Part shown: one piece after another, positions 1-6,879 of the stretch
Layout of the letters: each line of letters starts with the position of its first letter
Position numbering within the stretch: position 1 is the first letter of the stretch
Origin: Alphaproteobacteria bacterium
Lineage (GTDB): Bacteria; Pseudomonadota; Alphaproteobacteria; UBA8366
DNA length: 9,773 nucleotides
Reading direction: 5' to 3'
Assembly (NCBI GenBank): GCA_029861675.1
Contig: JAOTYV010000174.1
Span: 1 to 9,773 of the forward strand
Position numbers and translations under genes: made by a program
Notes under the pieces: generated by a model
Databases searched by the model: none
The model's input: the letters and a program-made list of their open reading frames with translations, nothing else
Told to the model about the DNA's origin: nothing

Positions 1-318
1 CGCCGCAAAACGCGCGGAAATGCCGCCCCCCATGGATAGCCCGCCCACATGCGCCCGGTCGATCGATAGGTGATCCATCAAGGCCGCCAAATCATGCGCG
101 GCGCGGATAACGCCATAGCGGTCCGCCGCATTCGGACTCTCGGAGCCGCCATGGCCGCGTGGATCCCACAGGATCACCCGATAGCGCGCTGCCAGCGCCG
201 GCACCTGAGCGGCCCACATGCCGTGATTGCCGCCCAGGCAATAGGTGAGGAAAAGCGGAAACCCGGCCCCGTGCTCTTCGTAGTAGATCGTGGTGTCGTC
301 GATCCGGGTGGTCGGCAT
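1..318 (-). CDS. alpha/beta hydrolase, N-terminal 106 residues (3' end cut by window)
   Basis: This is the N-terminal half of an alpha/beta-hydrolase-fold enzyme, a family that includes esterases, lactonases, C-C hydrolases and haloperoxidase-like proteins. The frame is open from the ATG at 318 to the window edge. Visible landmarks are a family-typical strand and turn, ILWDPRGHGGSE at residues 49-60, and the nucleophile elbow VGGLSMGGG at 91-99 with Ser95 as predicted nucleophile. The oxyanion region near residues 25-31 reads TYCLGGN rather than the more common HG motif. The acid and His of the triad would lie beyond the window. A GAGAGAG purine run a few bases upstream of the ATG supports this start. 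There is no signal peptide, so it is probably cytoplasmic. It is divergent from the SNase-like gene, with a 165-base shared upstream region. The substrate is unknown. Confidence 0.93.
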   Translation of the reverse strand, partial: MPTTRIDDTTIYYEEHGAGFPLFLTYCLGGNHGMWAAQVPALAARYRVILWDPRGHGGSESPNAADRYGVIRAAHDLAALMDHLSIDRAHVGGLSMGGGISARFAA

Positions 319-483
319 GGCGCTCTCTCGGTTTTGGGCGGTTCTCGACCTGTCCGCAGGAATGCCGGGATCTTAGCACGGCTTTCGCCCGCGCCAGAGG
401 ATCGACCGCAATTTTGCCTGATTCATCGCCATACTATCCGGAAAATAAGAGCGCTGACGGCACGCAAGCAGGGTATTTCGAGC

Positions 484-1251
484 ATGCGAAGATTTAGCGC
501 ATTGTTTTTCCTATGCATATTTGCGTCTTGGGCGATCCCGCAACCGGCGGGCTCGGCGGAGAGCGTGCAAGGCCGTACGATCGTCGTCGACGGCGATTCG
601 CTGGTGGTCAACGGCAAGGCGGTGCGGATTTGGGGCATCGATGCGCCTGAAATGGGCACTCGGTCCGGCGACCGGGCAAAGAAATATCTGCGGGCCCTGC
701 TCTCCGAAAACACCGCGCGCTGCGAAGATGAAGGCAAGCGGGTCAGCGGTCAGATCATGGCGAAATGCTTCATCGGCTCGGTCGATATCGGCCGGGTCAT
801 GGTGCTGTCGGGCAATGCCCGGGATTGGCGGCGCTATTCCGGCGGGCTCTATGCGCGCGAACTCGAAAAGGCGGGATTCCCCGCGCGCCGCTGGAAGCAG
901 GTTACAAAGCGGCCGAAACGCCGGCTACGCAGCCCCAGCGCGGCATACCGCCCGATCGCGCCGGCCCGCCGGACCCGGCCCGCGCGGCGGGTGCCCGATG
1001 CGCGCCCGGCCTCGCCCGAGCCGGTCCGGCCGTTTACGCCCGTGGCGCCGCCGCGGTCCCGGACCCTGTCGCCGCCGACCGACCTGCGGCCGGCGCTGCC
1101 GCCGGTTACCGCCGCGCCGCGCATGCCGGTGGAAGCGACACCCTTCGTCTTTCCGGCCCCTCCAACGCCGGTCGCCCCGGCGCCCAAGGCGCCCGAACAG
1201 CAGCCCGAACCCGCGCCGCCAAGCATCTCGGCGTCCGCCGACGAGGACTGA
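484..1251 (+). CDS. secreted SNase-fold (thermonuclease-like) protein with Pro/Arg-rich C-terminal tail
   Basis: The protein has 255 residues. Residues 1-25 form a Sec signal peptide (MRR, a hydrophobic core, then a GSA cleavage site before Glu26), so it should be exported. Residues about 27-135 match the staphylococcal nuclease fold: DGDSL at 36-40, then VRIWGIDAPE at 47-56, equivalent to nuclease Asp21, Arg35, Asp40 and Glu43. Cys80 and Cys95 flank the segment where family members usually read YGR with the second catalytic Arg (Arg87 in S. aureus). Here it reads SGQ, so Gln90 replaces that Arg by my alignment. Residues about 140-255 are low-complexity, first Arg-rich and then Pro/Ala-rich, and probably disordered. 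The usual C-terminal ARRGIW-type helix is also altered. The ATG at 484 is preferred over in-frame upstream starts because it begins the signal peptide. Whether it is an active nuclease is uncertain. Confidence 0.85.
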   Translation: MRRFSALFFLCIFASWAIPQPAGSAESVQGRTIVVDGDSLVVNGKAVRIWGIDAPEMGTRSGDRAKKYLRALLSENTARCEDEGKRVSGQIMAKCFIGSVDIGRVMVLSGNARDWRRYSGGLYARELEKAGFPARRWKQVTKRPKRRLRSPSAAYRPIAPARRTRPARRVPDARPASPEPVRPFTPVAPPRSRTLSPPTDLRPALPPVTAAPRMPVEATPFVFPAPPTPVAPAPKAPEQQPEPAPPSISASADED

Positions 1252-1266
1252 GGCGCAGGACTGCGC

Positions 1267-1296
1267 AAAAAAATCGCCGCCCGGTTAGGGGCGGCG
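1267..1296 (-). terminator. intrinsic terminator, minus strand
   Basis: A perfect 8-bp GC stem (CGCCGCCC pairing with GGGCGGCG, arms 1289-1296 and 1275-1282) encloses a 6-nt loop. On the minus strand it is followed by A and then seven T residues. The T run exists only in the minus direction; on the plus strand the hairpin is followed by AGGTGAAAA. It therefore ends a minus-strand transcript, and the only candidate gene for that transcript is the small reading frame at 1373-1459. Confidence 0.85.
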
Positions 1297-1372
1297 AGGT
1301 GAAAACCAGTTGGCGGCGCCGCGGTATTCTTCGGGTCCGCGGGCGCGCGTGTTCGCTGCTTGAAGCGAACGA

Positions 1373-1459
1373 TCAGAATGCGAGCGTGATCGAAGCCGTC
1401 TTGTTCAATCCGCACCCTGCCGCCGCAGCGGCGAACACCGTCACCAAGGGTTTAGACAT
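1373..1459 (-). CDS. small 28-residue protein with full-length Shine-Dalgarno
   Basis: This short frame encodes a 28-residue peptide: a short polar start (MSKP), a hydrophobic Ala-rich stretch (LVTVFAAAAAG), Cys16, then a polar tail ending in TLAF. It was called from its signals, not from similarity. A Shine-Dalgarno at 1462-1474 (AAAGGAGGTGATC on the minus strand) is complementary to essentially the whole 16S rRNA 3' tail, with 7 nt between the GGAGG core and the ATG. About 75 bases beyond the stop is an intrinsic terminator on the same strand. The hydrophobic run followed by AAGC resembles a minimal lipobox, so a tiny lipopeptide is possible but weakly supported. Other possibilities are a leader peptide, a membrane-active peptide or a regulatory RNA with an incidental frame. 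No clear promoter could be picked upstream. The family is not recognised. Confidence 0.6.
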   Translation of the reverse strand: MSKPLVTVFAAAAAGCGLNKTASITLAF

Positions 1460-1461
1460 TC

Positions 1462-1474
1462 GATCACCTCCTTT
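1462..1474 (-). promoter_or_regulatory. extended Shine-Dalgarno of the 28-residue gene
   Basis: The minus strand reads AAAGGAGGTGATC, an uninterrupted 13-nt complement of the conserved bacterial 16S rRNA 3' end (GATCACCTCCTTT). It sits at optimal distance from the ATG at 1459 and is what decides that start over longer in-frame alternatives. It is much stronger than any other ribosome binding site in the window, where most genes show only 4-6 matching bases. Confidence 0.8.
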
Positions 1475-1638
1475 CGATTGTTGAATCCGGGCCACAGAGT
1501 CGGCCGGGCGGCCCCCTGCTGTCAAGCGTCCTGTCCGCGACATCGATGCCAAGCGCGGCCGGCACCGCGCGTTTGGCGTTCCGTCCCGCCGCGCCGGCGA
1601 TCCCGGTGAGGTAGTCCTTATGGATAGCCCCAAACGGG

Positions 1639-1713
1639 CAGCTTAATTCAATCGCGAAGCTGTGCAATGAATCCAAAAGGCGTATGAGTTGGAGGGTACT
1701 AACCCGCCTTTGG
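1639..1713 (+). promoter_or_regulatory. hairpin-forming leader upstream of the phosphodiesterase-glycosyltransferase operon
   Basis: Two inverted repeats lie just upstream of the gene at 1740. CAGCTT (1639-1644) pairs with AAGCTG (1657-1662). CCAAAAGGCG (1673-1682) pairs with CGCCTTTGG (1705-1713) with one bulged A. A competing small stem, GGGT-ACTA-ACCC (1694-1705), overlaps the right arm. Such overlapping stems could be regulatory in the mRNA leader or could be an operator, but no known riboswitch class was recognised. No convincing -35/-10 pair was found. The stretch from 1475 to 1638 shows nothing else that I can support. Confidence 0.3.
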
Positions 1714-1739
1714 TAATGACGCGTTTGGAGCACCCCTGA

Positions 1740-3311
1740 ATGGCAGACACTTCCCGAATGTTTATTATCGGCCTGGACGCCGCCGACAAGGATCTGATCG
1801 AGCGTTGGGCCGGTGACGGGGAACTGCCGGCCTTCCGGTCGCTGATGGACTCCTCGGTTTGGGGCGATATCGAAAATCCTCGTGGACTCGAGGCGGGGAG
1901 CTGTTGGCCGACCTTCTATTTCGGTCTGACGCCCGGTGAGACCGGGCAGTTCGACGGTGCGCGGTATTTCGACTCCGAGCACTACGAGCATGTCTCCTTC
2001 CGGCCGGACGAGGCCCGGCGGGACGCGATCTGGACCACGCTCAGCAAGGCGGGAAAATTGTGCGGTGTCATCGATGCGCCCTACAGCTTCCCGGTCAACG
2101 ATATCAACGGGATCAAGCTGGTCGACCGGGGCGCCCATGTGCCCGCCGGCGGCAGCGACTACATGGATTTTCGCACCCACCCGGCGGCGCTGGCCGATGA
2201 AATCATCGAACGATTCGGGGAGGATCCGGCCAACGGCCATTCGAGCGATTTTTTCAACGTCGATACCGCCGGCGGCATAAAGAAATTCCGCGACCTCTAT
2301 GTCGAGCGCATCGAGAACAAGACCGCTCTCGCATTGCATTACTGGCGTGACCGGCCGTGGGATTTCTTCTTGACCTGTTTCACCGAGGCGCACTGCGTCG
2401 GCCATCGCTGTTGGCACGTCCACGACACCGACCACCCCGATCACGATGCGGCCGTCGCCGCCGAGGTGGGCGACCCGGTCAAGGCGATCTATATCGCGCT
2501 CGACCGGGCGATCGGCAGGCTGGTCGAGGCGGCGCGCGGCGAGGCGCGGGTGCTGGTCTATCTGAGCCATGGCATGGGGCCGGGATACAGCGGCACGCGG
2601 TTGCTCGACCGAATCTTGGCGCGGCTCGACAACGCGCCGACGCACACCCGGTCGGGCCCGGTGATGAGCGTGGCCCGCGCCGCCTGGCGCGCCATGCCGG
2701 ACGCGATCCGGCGGCCGCTGAAACCGTTGCGGCACAGGGTTTACAACGATGGATTCCAGCCGAACCGCAAGGGCCGCCGGTTTTTCGAAGTCTTCGCGAA
2801 CGACCGAACCGGCGGCATCCGGATAAATCTGGCCGGCCGCGAGAAGCACGGCATCGTGCAGGCCGGCGCCGAATACGAAGCGGTGTGCGCGCAACTGATC
2901 GCCGATATCGGCGAATTGACCAACGCGGAGACGGGCACGCCGCTGGCCGCGGAAATCACGCGCGTGCGGGACCATTACTCGGGCGATTTCCTCGACTGTC
3001 TGCCCGATATCCTGGTCACTTGGAACCGGGCGCACCCGATCAACGCGGCGCATTCGCCGAAGATCGGCACGCTCGATAAGACCGGTCTCATGCTGCCGCG
3101 ATCCGGCGATCATCTGCCGTTCGGGCGGTTCTTCGGCGTCGCGCCGGATTGGCCTTGCCAGCGGCTGAACGACCGGGTGCGGGTGCAGGATCTGGCGCCC
3201 ACCATCGCTGGCCTCTTCGGCCTGGACTCACATGCTTCGGACGGCGTTCCGATCGCTGCCTTGCGCGCGCGGGAGGTTGCGGAGACCGCCCTGCGCCGGG
3301 CAGAGGGATAG
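1740..3311 (+). CDS. alkaline-phosphatase-superfamily phosphodiesterase-like protein
   Basis: This 523-residue protein belongs to the type I phosphodiesterase/nucleotide pyrophosphatase branch of the alkaline phosphatase superfamily, metal-dependent hydrolases of phosphate esters or diesters. The N-terminus has the first metal-ligand strand FIIGLDAAD (Asp13). The nucleophile region SCWPTFYFGLTPGETG (54-69) has Thr58 as probable nucleophile. EAHCVGHRCWH (216-226) is the counterpart of the family D-x-x-G-H motif. YLSHGMGPGYSG (274-285) takes the place of the usual SDHGM. GDHLPFG (456-462) supplies the distal His458. The C-terminal QDLAPTIAGLFG (483-494) is typical of the family. There is no signal peptide, so it is probably cytoplasmic. 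The start is backed by GGAG nine bases upstream; a second ATG at codon 7 is possible. It is the first gene of an operon with the glycosyltransferase. Substrate is not predictable. Confidence 0.85.
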   Translation: MADTSRMFIIGLDAADKDLIERWAGDGELPAFRSLMDSSVWGDIENPRGLEAGSCWPTFYFGLTPGETGQFDGARYFDSEHYEHVSFRPDEARRDAIWTTLSKAGKLCGVIDAPYSFPVNDINGIKLVDRGAHVPAGGSDYMDFRTHPAALADEIIERFGEDPANGHSSDFFNVDTAGGIKKFRDLYVERIENKTALALHYWRDRPWDFFLTCFTEAHCVGHRCWHVHDTDHPDHDAAVAAEVGDPVKAIYIALDRAIGRLVEAARGEARVLVYLSHGMGPGYSGTRLLDRILARLDNAPTHTRSGPVMSVARAAWRAMPDAIRRPLKPLRHRVYNDGFQPNRKGRRFFEVFANDRTGGIRINLAGREKHGIVQAGAEYEAVCAQLIADIGELTNAETGTPLAAEITRVRDHYSGDFLDCLPDILVTWNRAHPINAAHSPKIGTLDKTGLMLPRSGDHLPFGRFFGVAPDWPCQRLNDRVRVQDLAPTIAGLFGLDSHASDGVPIAALRAREVAETALRRAEG

Positions 3312-3329
3312 TCAGGGAGACCGCGTTCA

Positions 3330-4352
3330 ATGCCTCGCGTTTCTGTCGTTACCGTCGCCTACAATGCCGAGCGGTTTATCGCCCAGGCGATCGATTCGGT
3401 GTTGGCGCAATCCGAATCCGACTTCGAAATGATCGTCGTGGACAACGGGTCGACGGACGGCACGCGCGCGACCGTCGAGGACTATGCCTATCGCGACTCG
3501 CGGATCCGGCTGATATCGAGCAGCGAGAATTTTGGCGCAGGCCACGGGCGCAATGTCGGCATGCGGGCGGCGACCGGCGACTGGGTGGCCGTTCTCGATG
3601 CGGACGATTGGTACCATCCGGACCGCCTCGAAATCATGCTGGATGCGGCGGAGCGCGACGGTGTGGATCTGGCGGCGGACAACCAATTCTTCATTATGGA
3701 CGGCGCGGACCGTCCGTATCGTAAACTGCGCAAGGATCGCGCGGCGGGCGGGCACCGCCTCACCACCGACGATATCCTGCGCGGCGACCGCTGCGGCAAA
3801 GTCGGCAGTCTCGGCCTGTTGAAGCCGGTCATCCGCCGGCGTTTTCTCCAACAACACGGCATCGAATACGACGAATCGCAATGCCTCGGTGAAGATTTCT
3901 ATCTCCTTCTCAACTGCTTGCGGCATACGCCGTTCCTGCGGTTCGTGGCGACGCCTTTGTACTATTACCGAATCCACCCGACGTCCTACAGCAACTCGCT
4001 ATCCGTGGAGGCGGTGCGCGGTATGCGCGCGTTGCACGAGCGCAATCTTGGATTGTTCGATCAATTGATTGACCCGGTCACGACCGAGTTGATGCATCGC
4101 CGCAGCCGTCAAATCGACCGTTATGTCGCTTACCGCGTGCTGGTCGATCCGTTGAAGCGCGGCAACCTCCGCAAATGCCTGCGGCGTGTGGCGGCCAACC
4201 CGTCCGCCCTGCCGATGCTGGTCGAGGGTCTCACGCGCTACCTGGTCCGCCGCCGTCAAGCCGCGCTGCACCGGCGCGCGCGGCAACCCGCGATGGCCGT
4301 GCGCGGCGTCACCGGCGGCGCGCCCTGCAGGCCGGCGGGCCTCCAGGGATAA
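3330..4352 (+). CDS. family 2 glycosyltransferase
   Basis: This 340-residue GT-A fold glycosyltransferase transfers a sugar from a nucleotide-sugar donor. The N-terminal nucleotide-binding strand is VSVVTVAYNAERF (4-16). The VVDNGSTDGT motif (36-45) is typical of GT2. NFGAGHGRNVGMRAATGDWV (67-86) leads into the metal-binding DADD at 90-93. The GED motif at 187-189 is the usual acceptor-side catalytic acid region. No transmembrane segment is visible. The last ~40 residues are very Arg-rich, which might favour membrane-surface association. An AGGGAGA ribosome binding site lies nine bases before the ATG, and the gene begins 18 bases after the phosphodiesterase stop, so the two are almost certainly co-transcribed. 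Together they suggest a surface-polysaccharide or glycolipid step, but donor and acceptor are unknown. Confidence 0.92.
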   Translation: MPRVSVVTVAYNAERFIAQAIDSVLAQSESDFEMIVVDNGSTDGTRATVEDYAYRDSRIRLISSSENFGAGHGRNVGMRAATGDWVAVLDADDWYHPDRLEIMLDAAERDGVDLAADNQFFIMDGADRPYRKLRKDRAAGGHRLTTDDILRGDRCGKVGSLGLLKPVIRRRFLQQHGIEYDESQCLGEDFYLLLNCLRHTPFLRFVATPLYYYRIHPTSYSNSLSVEAVRGMRALHERNLGLFDQLIDPVTTELMHRRSRQIDRYVAYRVLVDPLKRGNLRKCLRRVAANPSALPMLVEGLTRYLVRRRQAALHRRARQPAMAVRGVTGGAPCRPAGLQG

Positions 4353-4467
4353 TTCCCGGGCCCGGCGCAACCCCGTTCGCTCCAGGCTTGCCCGCACATC
4401 CGAAACTGGTCCAAGGTTGATCCGGCGCTATCATCGATCGGGCGCAGGGTGACGAACCGGAGGACGC

Positions 4468-4875
4468 GTGAGCATTTCGGCAAGCCCCCCGGCGGGGACA
4501 CACAGCACGGCGGTCGGCTACATTCTCTGGATTTTCGGGTTCATGGGCGCGCACCGCTTCTATTTCGGCCGCCCGGTGAGCGGGACGATCTATTTCTTCA
4601 CGCTGGGCCTGCTGCTGATCGGCTGGATCGTCGACCTCTTCCTCATTCCCGGCATGGACCGCGACGCGGAAACCCGTTTCGCCGAAGGTCCGAAGGACTA
4701 CACGGTCGCCTGGGTCCTGCTGACCTTCCTCGGCATTTTCGGGCTGCACCGGCTCTATCTCGGCAAATGGCTCACCGCGCTGATCTGGTTCCTGACCGGC
4801 GGGCTGTTCCTGGTCGGCTATCTCTACGATTACTGGACGCTGAACGACCAGATCAGCGAGGCCAATCAGGGCTAA
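4468..4875 (+). CDS. TM2 domain membrane protein with two tandem TM2 modules
   Basis: This 135-residue integral membrane protein starts with GTG, supported by GGAGGA just upstream; no earlier ATG fits. It contains two copies of the TM2 module, each a pair of membrane helices joined by a G-x-H-R-x-Y-x-G turn and closed by an Asp-containing end. Module 1 spans about residues 14-63 with GAHRFYFGR at 27-35 and Asp56. Module 2 spans about 79-128 with GLHRLYLGK at 92-100 and Asp121. A charged linker (64-78) separates them. TM2 proteins are common in bacteria but have no settled biochemical role. The gene is 115 bases after the glycosyltransferase, so it could belong to the same transcript or have its own promoter. 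It is convergent with comM, with only 18 bases between the stops. Confidence 0.9.
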   Translation: MSISASPPAGTHSTAVGYILWIFGFMGAHRFYFGRPVSGTIYFFTLGLLLIGWIVDLFLIPGMDRDAETRFAEGPKDYTVAWVLLTFLGIFGLHRLYLGKWLTALIWFLTGGLFLVGYLYDYWTLNDQISEANQG

Positions 4876-4893
4876 CCCCCGCACTCGGCCTCC

Positions 4894-6414
4894 TCACCCG
4901 GCCGGCATCACCCGGCGGTAGCTCAGCGCCTCGGCGATGTGGACGCGGCGGACATCGGCCTCTTCGGCCATGTCGGCCAGCGTGCGGGCGACCCGCAGCA
5001 CCCGGTGATAGCCGCGCGCCGACAGTTTCATCCGCTCCGCCGCGTCCGTCAGCAGCCGCCGCCCCTCGGCATCCGGCCCGGCCACGTCTTCCAGCAGCGC
5101 GCCGTCGGCTTCCGCGTTGGTGCGGACAGCCGCGCCGTCGGGCAAGCCCTGGTAGCGTTCGCTCTGAATCCGGCGCGCCTGCGCCACCCTTGCGGCCACC
5201 ATCGCTGAATCCTCCGCGGGCGGCGGCAGCGACAGGTCGGACGCGCGCACGGCGGGGACGTCCACATGCAGGTCGATGCGGTCGAACAGCGGTCCCGAGA
5301 TCTTCGCCTGATAGTCGCGGGCGCAGCGCGGCGCCCGGTTGCAGGCGAGTTCGGCGTCGTCGAGATGGCCGCAGCGGCACGGGTTCATCGCCGCGACCAA
5401 CTGGAAGCGCGCGGGATAGGTGACATGCGCGTTGGCGCGGGCGACCGCGGCGCGCCCCGATTCCATCGGCTGGCGCAGGGATTCGAGCGTGGCGCGGGCG
5501 AATTCCGGCAGTTCGTCGAGAAACAGCACGCCGCAATGGGCGAGCGAGATTTCCCCTGGCCGGGCGCGCAGCCCGCCGCCGACCAGCGCCGGCAGCGAGG
5601 CCGAATGATGTGGATCGCGAAACGGCCGGTCCCGCGTGATGCGGCCGTCCGCAAGCCGGCCGGCGACGCTCTGGATCATGCTGACCTCGAGCGCCTCGCG
5701 GGGCCCGAGCGGCGGCAGCAGCCCCGGCAACCGCTGCGCCAGCATCGACTTGCCGGCGCCCGGCGGGCCGACCAGCAGCAGGTTATGGCCGCCCGAAGCG
5801 GCCACTTCGAGCGCGCGTTTCGCGGTCTCCTGTCCCTTGATGTCCCTGAGGTCGAGCGGCTGCGAGGCCGCTTCGCGCAGCCGCGGCTCCGGCGGACTCA
5901 GGACTTGGACGCCCTTGAAATGGTTGATCAGCGCGAGCAATCCCGGCGGCGCGAGAATGTCCACCTCGCCGGCCCAGGCCGCTTCGCCGCCGCACGCCGC
6001 CGGGCAGATCAGCCCGAGCCCGGCCGCATTGGCGCCGATCGCGGCGGGCAGCACGCCGGCCACCGGCGCGATCGCGCCGTCCAGCGCCAGCTCGCCGAGC
6101 GCGGCGTAGCCGGCCAGGTCCTCCGCCGCCAGCACCTCCATCGCGACCAGCAGGCCGAGCGCGATCGGCAGGTCGAAATGGCTGCCTTCCTTGAGCAGGT
6201 CGGCCGGCGACAGGTTCACCGTGATGCGCTTCGGCGGCAGGCCAAGCCCGAGCGCGCCGAGGGCAGAGCGCACCCGCTCGCGGCTTTCGGCGACCGCCTT
6301 GTCCGGCAGGCCCACCACGGTAAAGGCGGGCAGGCCGTTCGCCATCTGCACCTGCACGTCGACCGGCAGGGTGTCGATGCCTTGGAAGGCGACGGTATTG
6401 ATGCGTGCGACCAT
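4894..6414 (-). CDS. comM: ComM/YifB family AAA+ ATPase (Mg-chelatase-like helicase)
   Basis: This 506-residue protein matches the usual ComM/YifB length. In naturally transformable bacteria ComM is a hexameric helicase that drives branch migration during integration of incoming DNA; in many others YifB is kept without a known role. The N-terminal Lon-protease-like domain (about 1-170) carries VVGLPDKAVAESRERVRSA (33-51) and LGELALDG (106-113). The AAA+ core has Walker A GPPGAGKS (216-223), DPHHS (267-271) and Walker B LFLDE (297-301). NPCRCGH (344-350) with Cys358 and Cys364 forms the family's cysteine-rich insert. FDRIDLHV (377-384) and a C-terminal Mg-chelatase-type lid follow. The start at 6414 (MVARIN) is the family start and has a GGGAAAG upstream; the frame stays open further upstream but that sequence is not conserved in style. 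It is divergent from the lipoprotein gene. Confidence 0.96.
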   Translation of the reverse strand: MVARINTVAFQGIDTLPVDVQVQMANGLPAFTVVGLPDKAVAESRERVRSALGALGLGLPPKRITVNLSPADLLKEGSHFDLPIALGLLVAMEVLAAEDLAGYAALGELALDGAIAPVAGVLPAAIGANAAGLGLICPAACGGEAAWAGEVDILAPPGLLALINHFKGVQVLSPPEPRLREAASQPLDLRDIKGQETAKRALEVAASGGHNLLLVGPPGAGKSMLAQRLPGLLPPLGPREALEVSMIQSVAGRLADGRITRDRPFRDPHHSASLPALVGGGLRARPGEISLAHCGVLFLDELPEFARATLESLRQPMESGRAAVARANAHVTYPARFQLVAAMNPCRCGHLDDAELACNRAPRCARDYQAKISGPLFDRIDLHVDVPAVRASDLSLPPPAEDSAMVAARVAQARRIQSERYQGLPDGAAVRTNAEADGALLEDVAGPDAEGRRLLTDAAERMKLSARGYHRVLRVARTLADMAEEADVRRVHIAEALSYRRVMPAG

Positions 6415-6534
6415 GATGCGTCTTTCCCGCAAAAGTTTAGGGACTCCGCGGGCGCGGCGATAGTCCAAAGGCCTCAACGGGAAAGCCTTCACGCCGGGGC
6501 GGCGGTGCGGTGCGTGGCGTGATAGGCTGTAGCA

Positions 6535-6879
6535 ATGCGCCGCCTCACCCCGATCGGGGCCCTTCTCCTGCTGCTTGCCTTGCCGTCGTGTATGGCCGCG
6601 GGCTCCACGAGCGGCCCGGCGGCGGCCGCCCCGGCAGTGTCGGCTGCGGCGCAGTGCCGCGCCGAACGGGACCGCCGCCTTCGCGCGCTCGAGCACGAGG
6701 AGCAAACTCTCAAGACGATGATCGACACCGATGCGGCGGTGATCGAGACGCCCGAATTCCAGCTGCGCAAGACGGAACGCGCGCTGATGAAGGCGGTGCA
6801 GGACGATAAGGACGCGGCATGGGCACGCTACCGTGCCTGCTTGCGGCCAGCGCAGCCCTCCCCGCCGAAGCGCCGATGA
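6535..6879 (+). CDS. small predicted lipoprotein
   Basis: This 114-residue protein has a lipoprotein signal: MRR, a Leu-rich core and a lipobox LPSC with Cys19 as the lipidation site. It should therefore be anchored in the inner or outer membrane. An Ala/Pro/Ser-rich linker (20-40) leads to a charged, probably helical segment (about 41-103) bracketed by Cys41 and Cys102, which could form an intramolecular disulfide in a helical hairpin. The last residues are Pro/Lys/Arg-rich. It is divergent from comM, with a 120-base shared intergenic region. No strong Shine-Dalgarno is seen, but the signal peptide begins at this ATG, which supports the start. The function and family are not recognised. Confidence 0.72.
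   Translation: MRRLTPIGALLLLLALPSCMAAGSTSGPAAAAPAVSAAAQCRAERDRRLRALEHEEQTLKTMIDTDAAVIETPEFQLRKTERALMKAVQDDKDAAWARYRACLRPAQPSPPKRR

Noticed and set aside
414..447. Possible promoter upstream of the SNase-like gene (TTGCCT with TACTAT or AAAATA)
   Set aside because: The spacings are about 12 and 22 bases, outside the usable range, so no promoter is claimed.
70..483. N-terminal extension of the SNase-like protein from an ATG at 70
   Set aside because: The extension runs antisense through the hydrolase gene, and the signal peptide at 484 marks the true start.
1462..1475. Plus-strand match to the 16S rRNA 3' end (GATCACCTCCTTTC)
   Set aside because: The match stops exactly at the anti-Shine-Dalgarno tail and none of the upstream 16S sequence is present. 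It is explained by a perfect Shine-Dalgarno on the minus strand.
1464..3113. Long minus-strand open frame of 549 codons
   Set aside because: It lies antisense to the well-supported phosphodiesterase gene, is Arg/Val-rich without recognisable motifs, and is typical of GC-rich shadow frames.
4330..4345. AGGCC/GGCCT hairpin at the end of the glycosyltransferase gene
   Set aside because: Only a 5-bp stem inside the coding sequence with no T run; not a supportable terminator.
5266..6522. Plus-strand open frame of 418 codons
   Set aside because: It is antisense to comM, whose motifs are unmistakable. The composition (Arg/Gln/Ala-rich) is that of an antisense shadow.
6415..6705. Upstream extension of ComM
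   Set aside because: It would overlap the divergent lipoprotein gene, and ComM/YifB proteins start at the MVARIN-like sequence.
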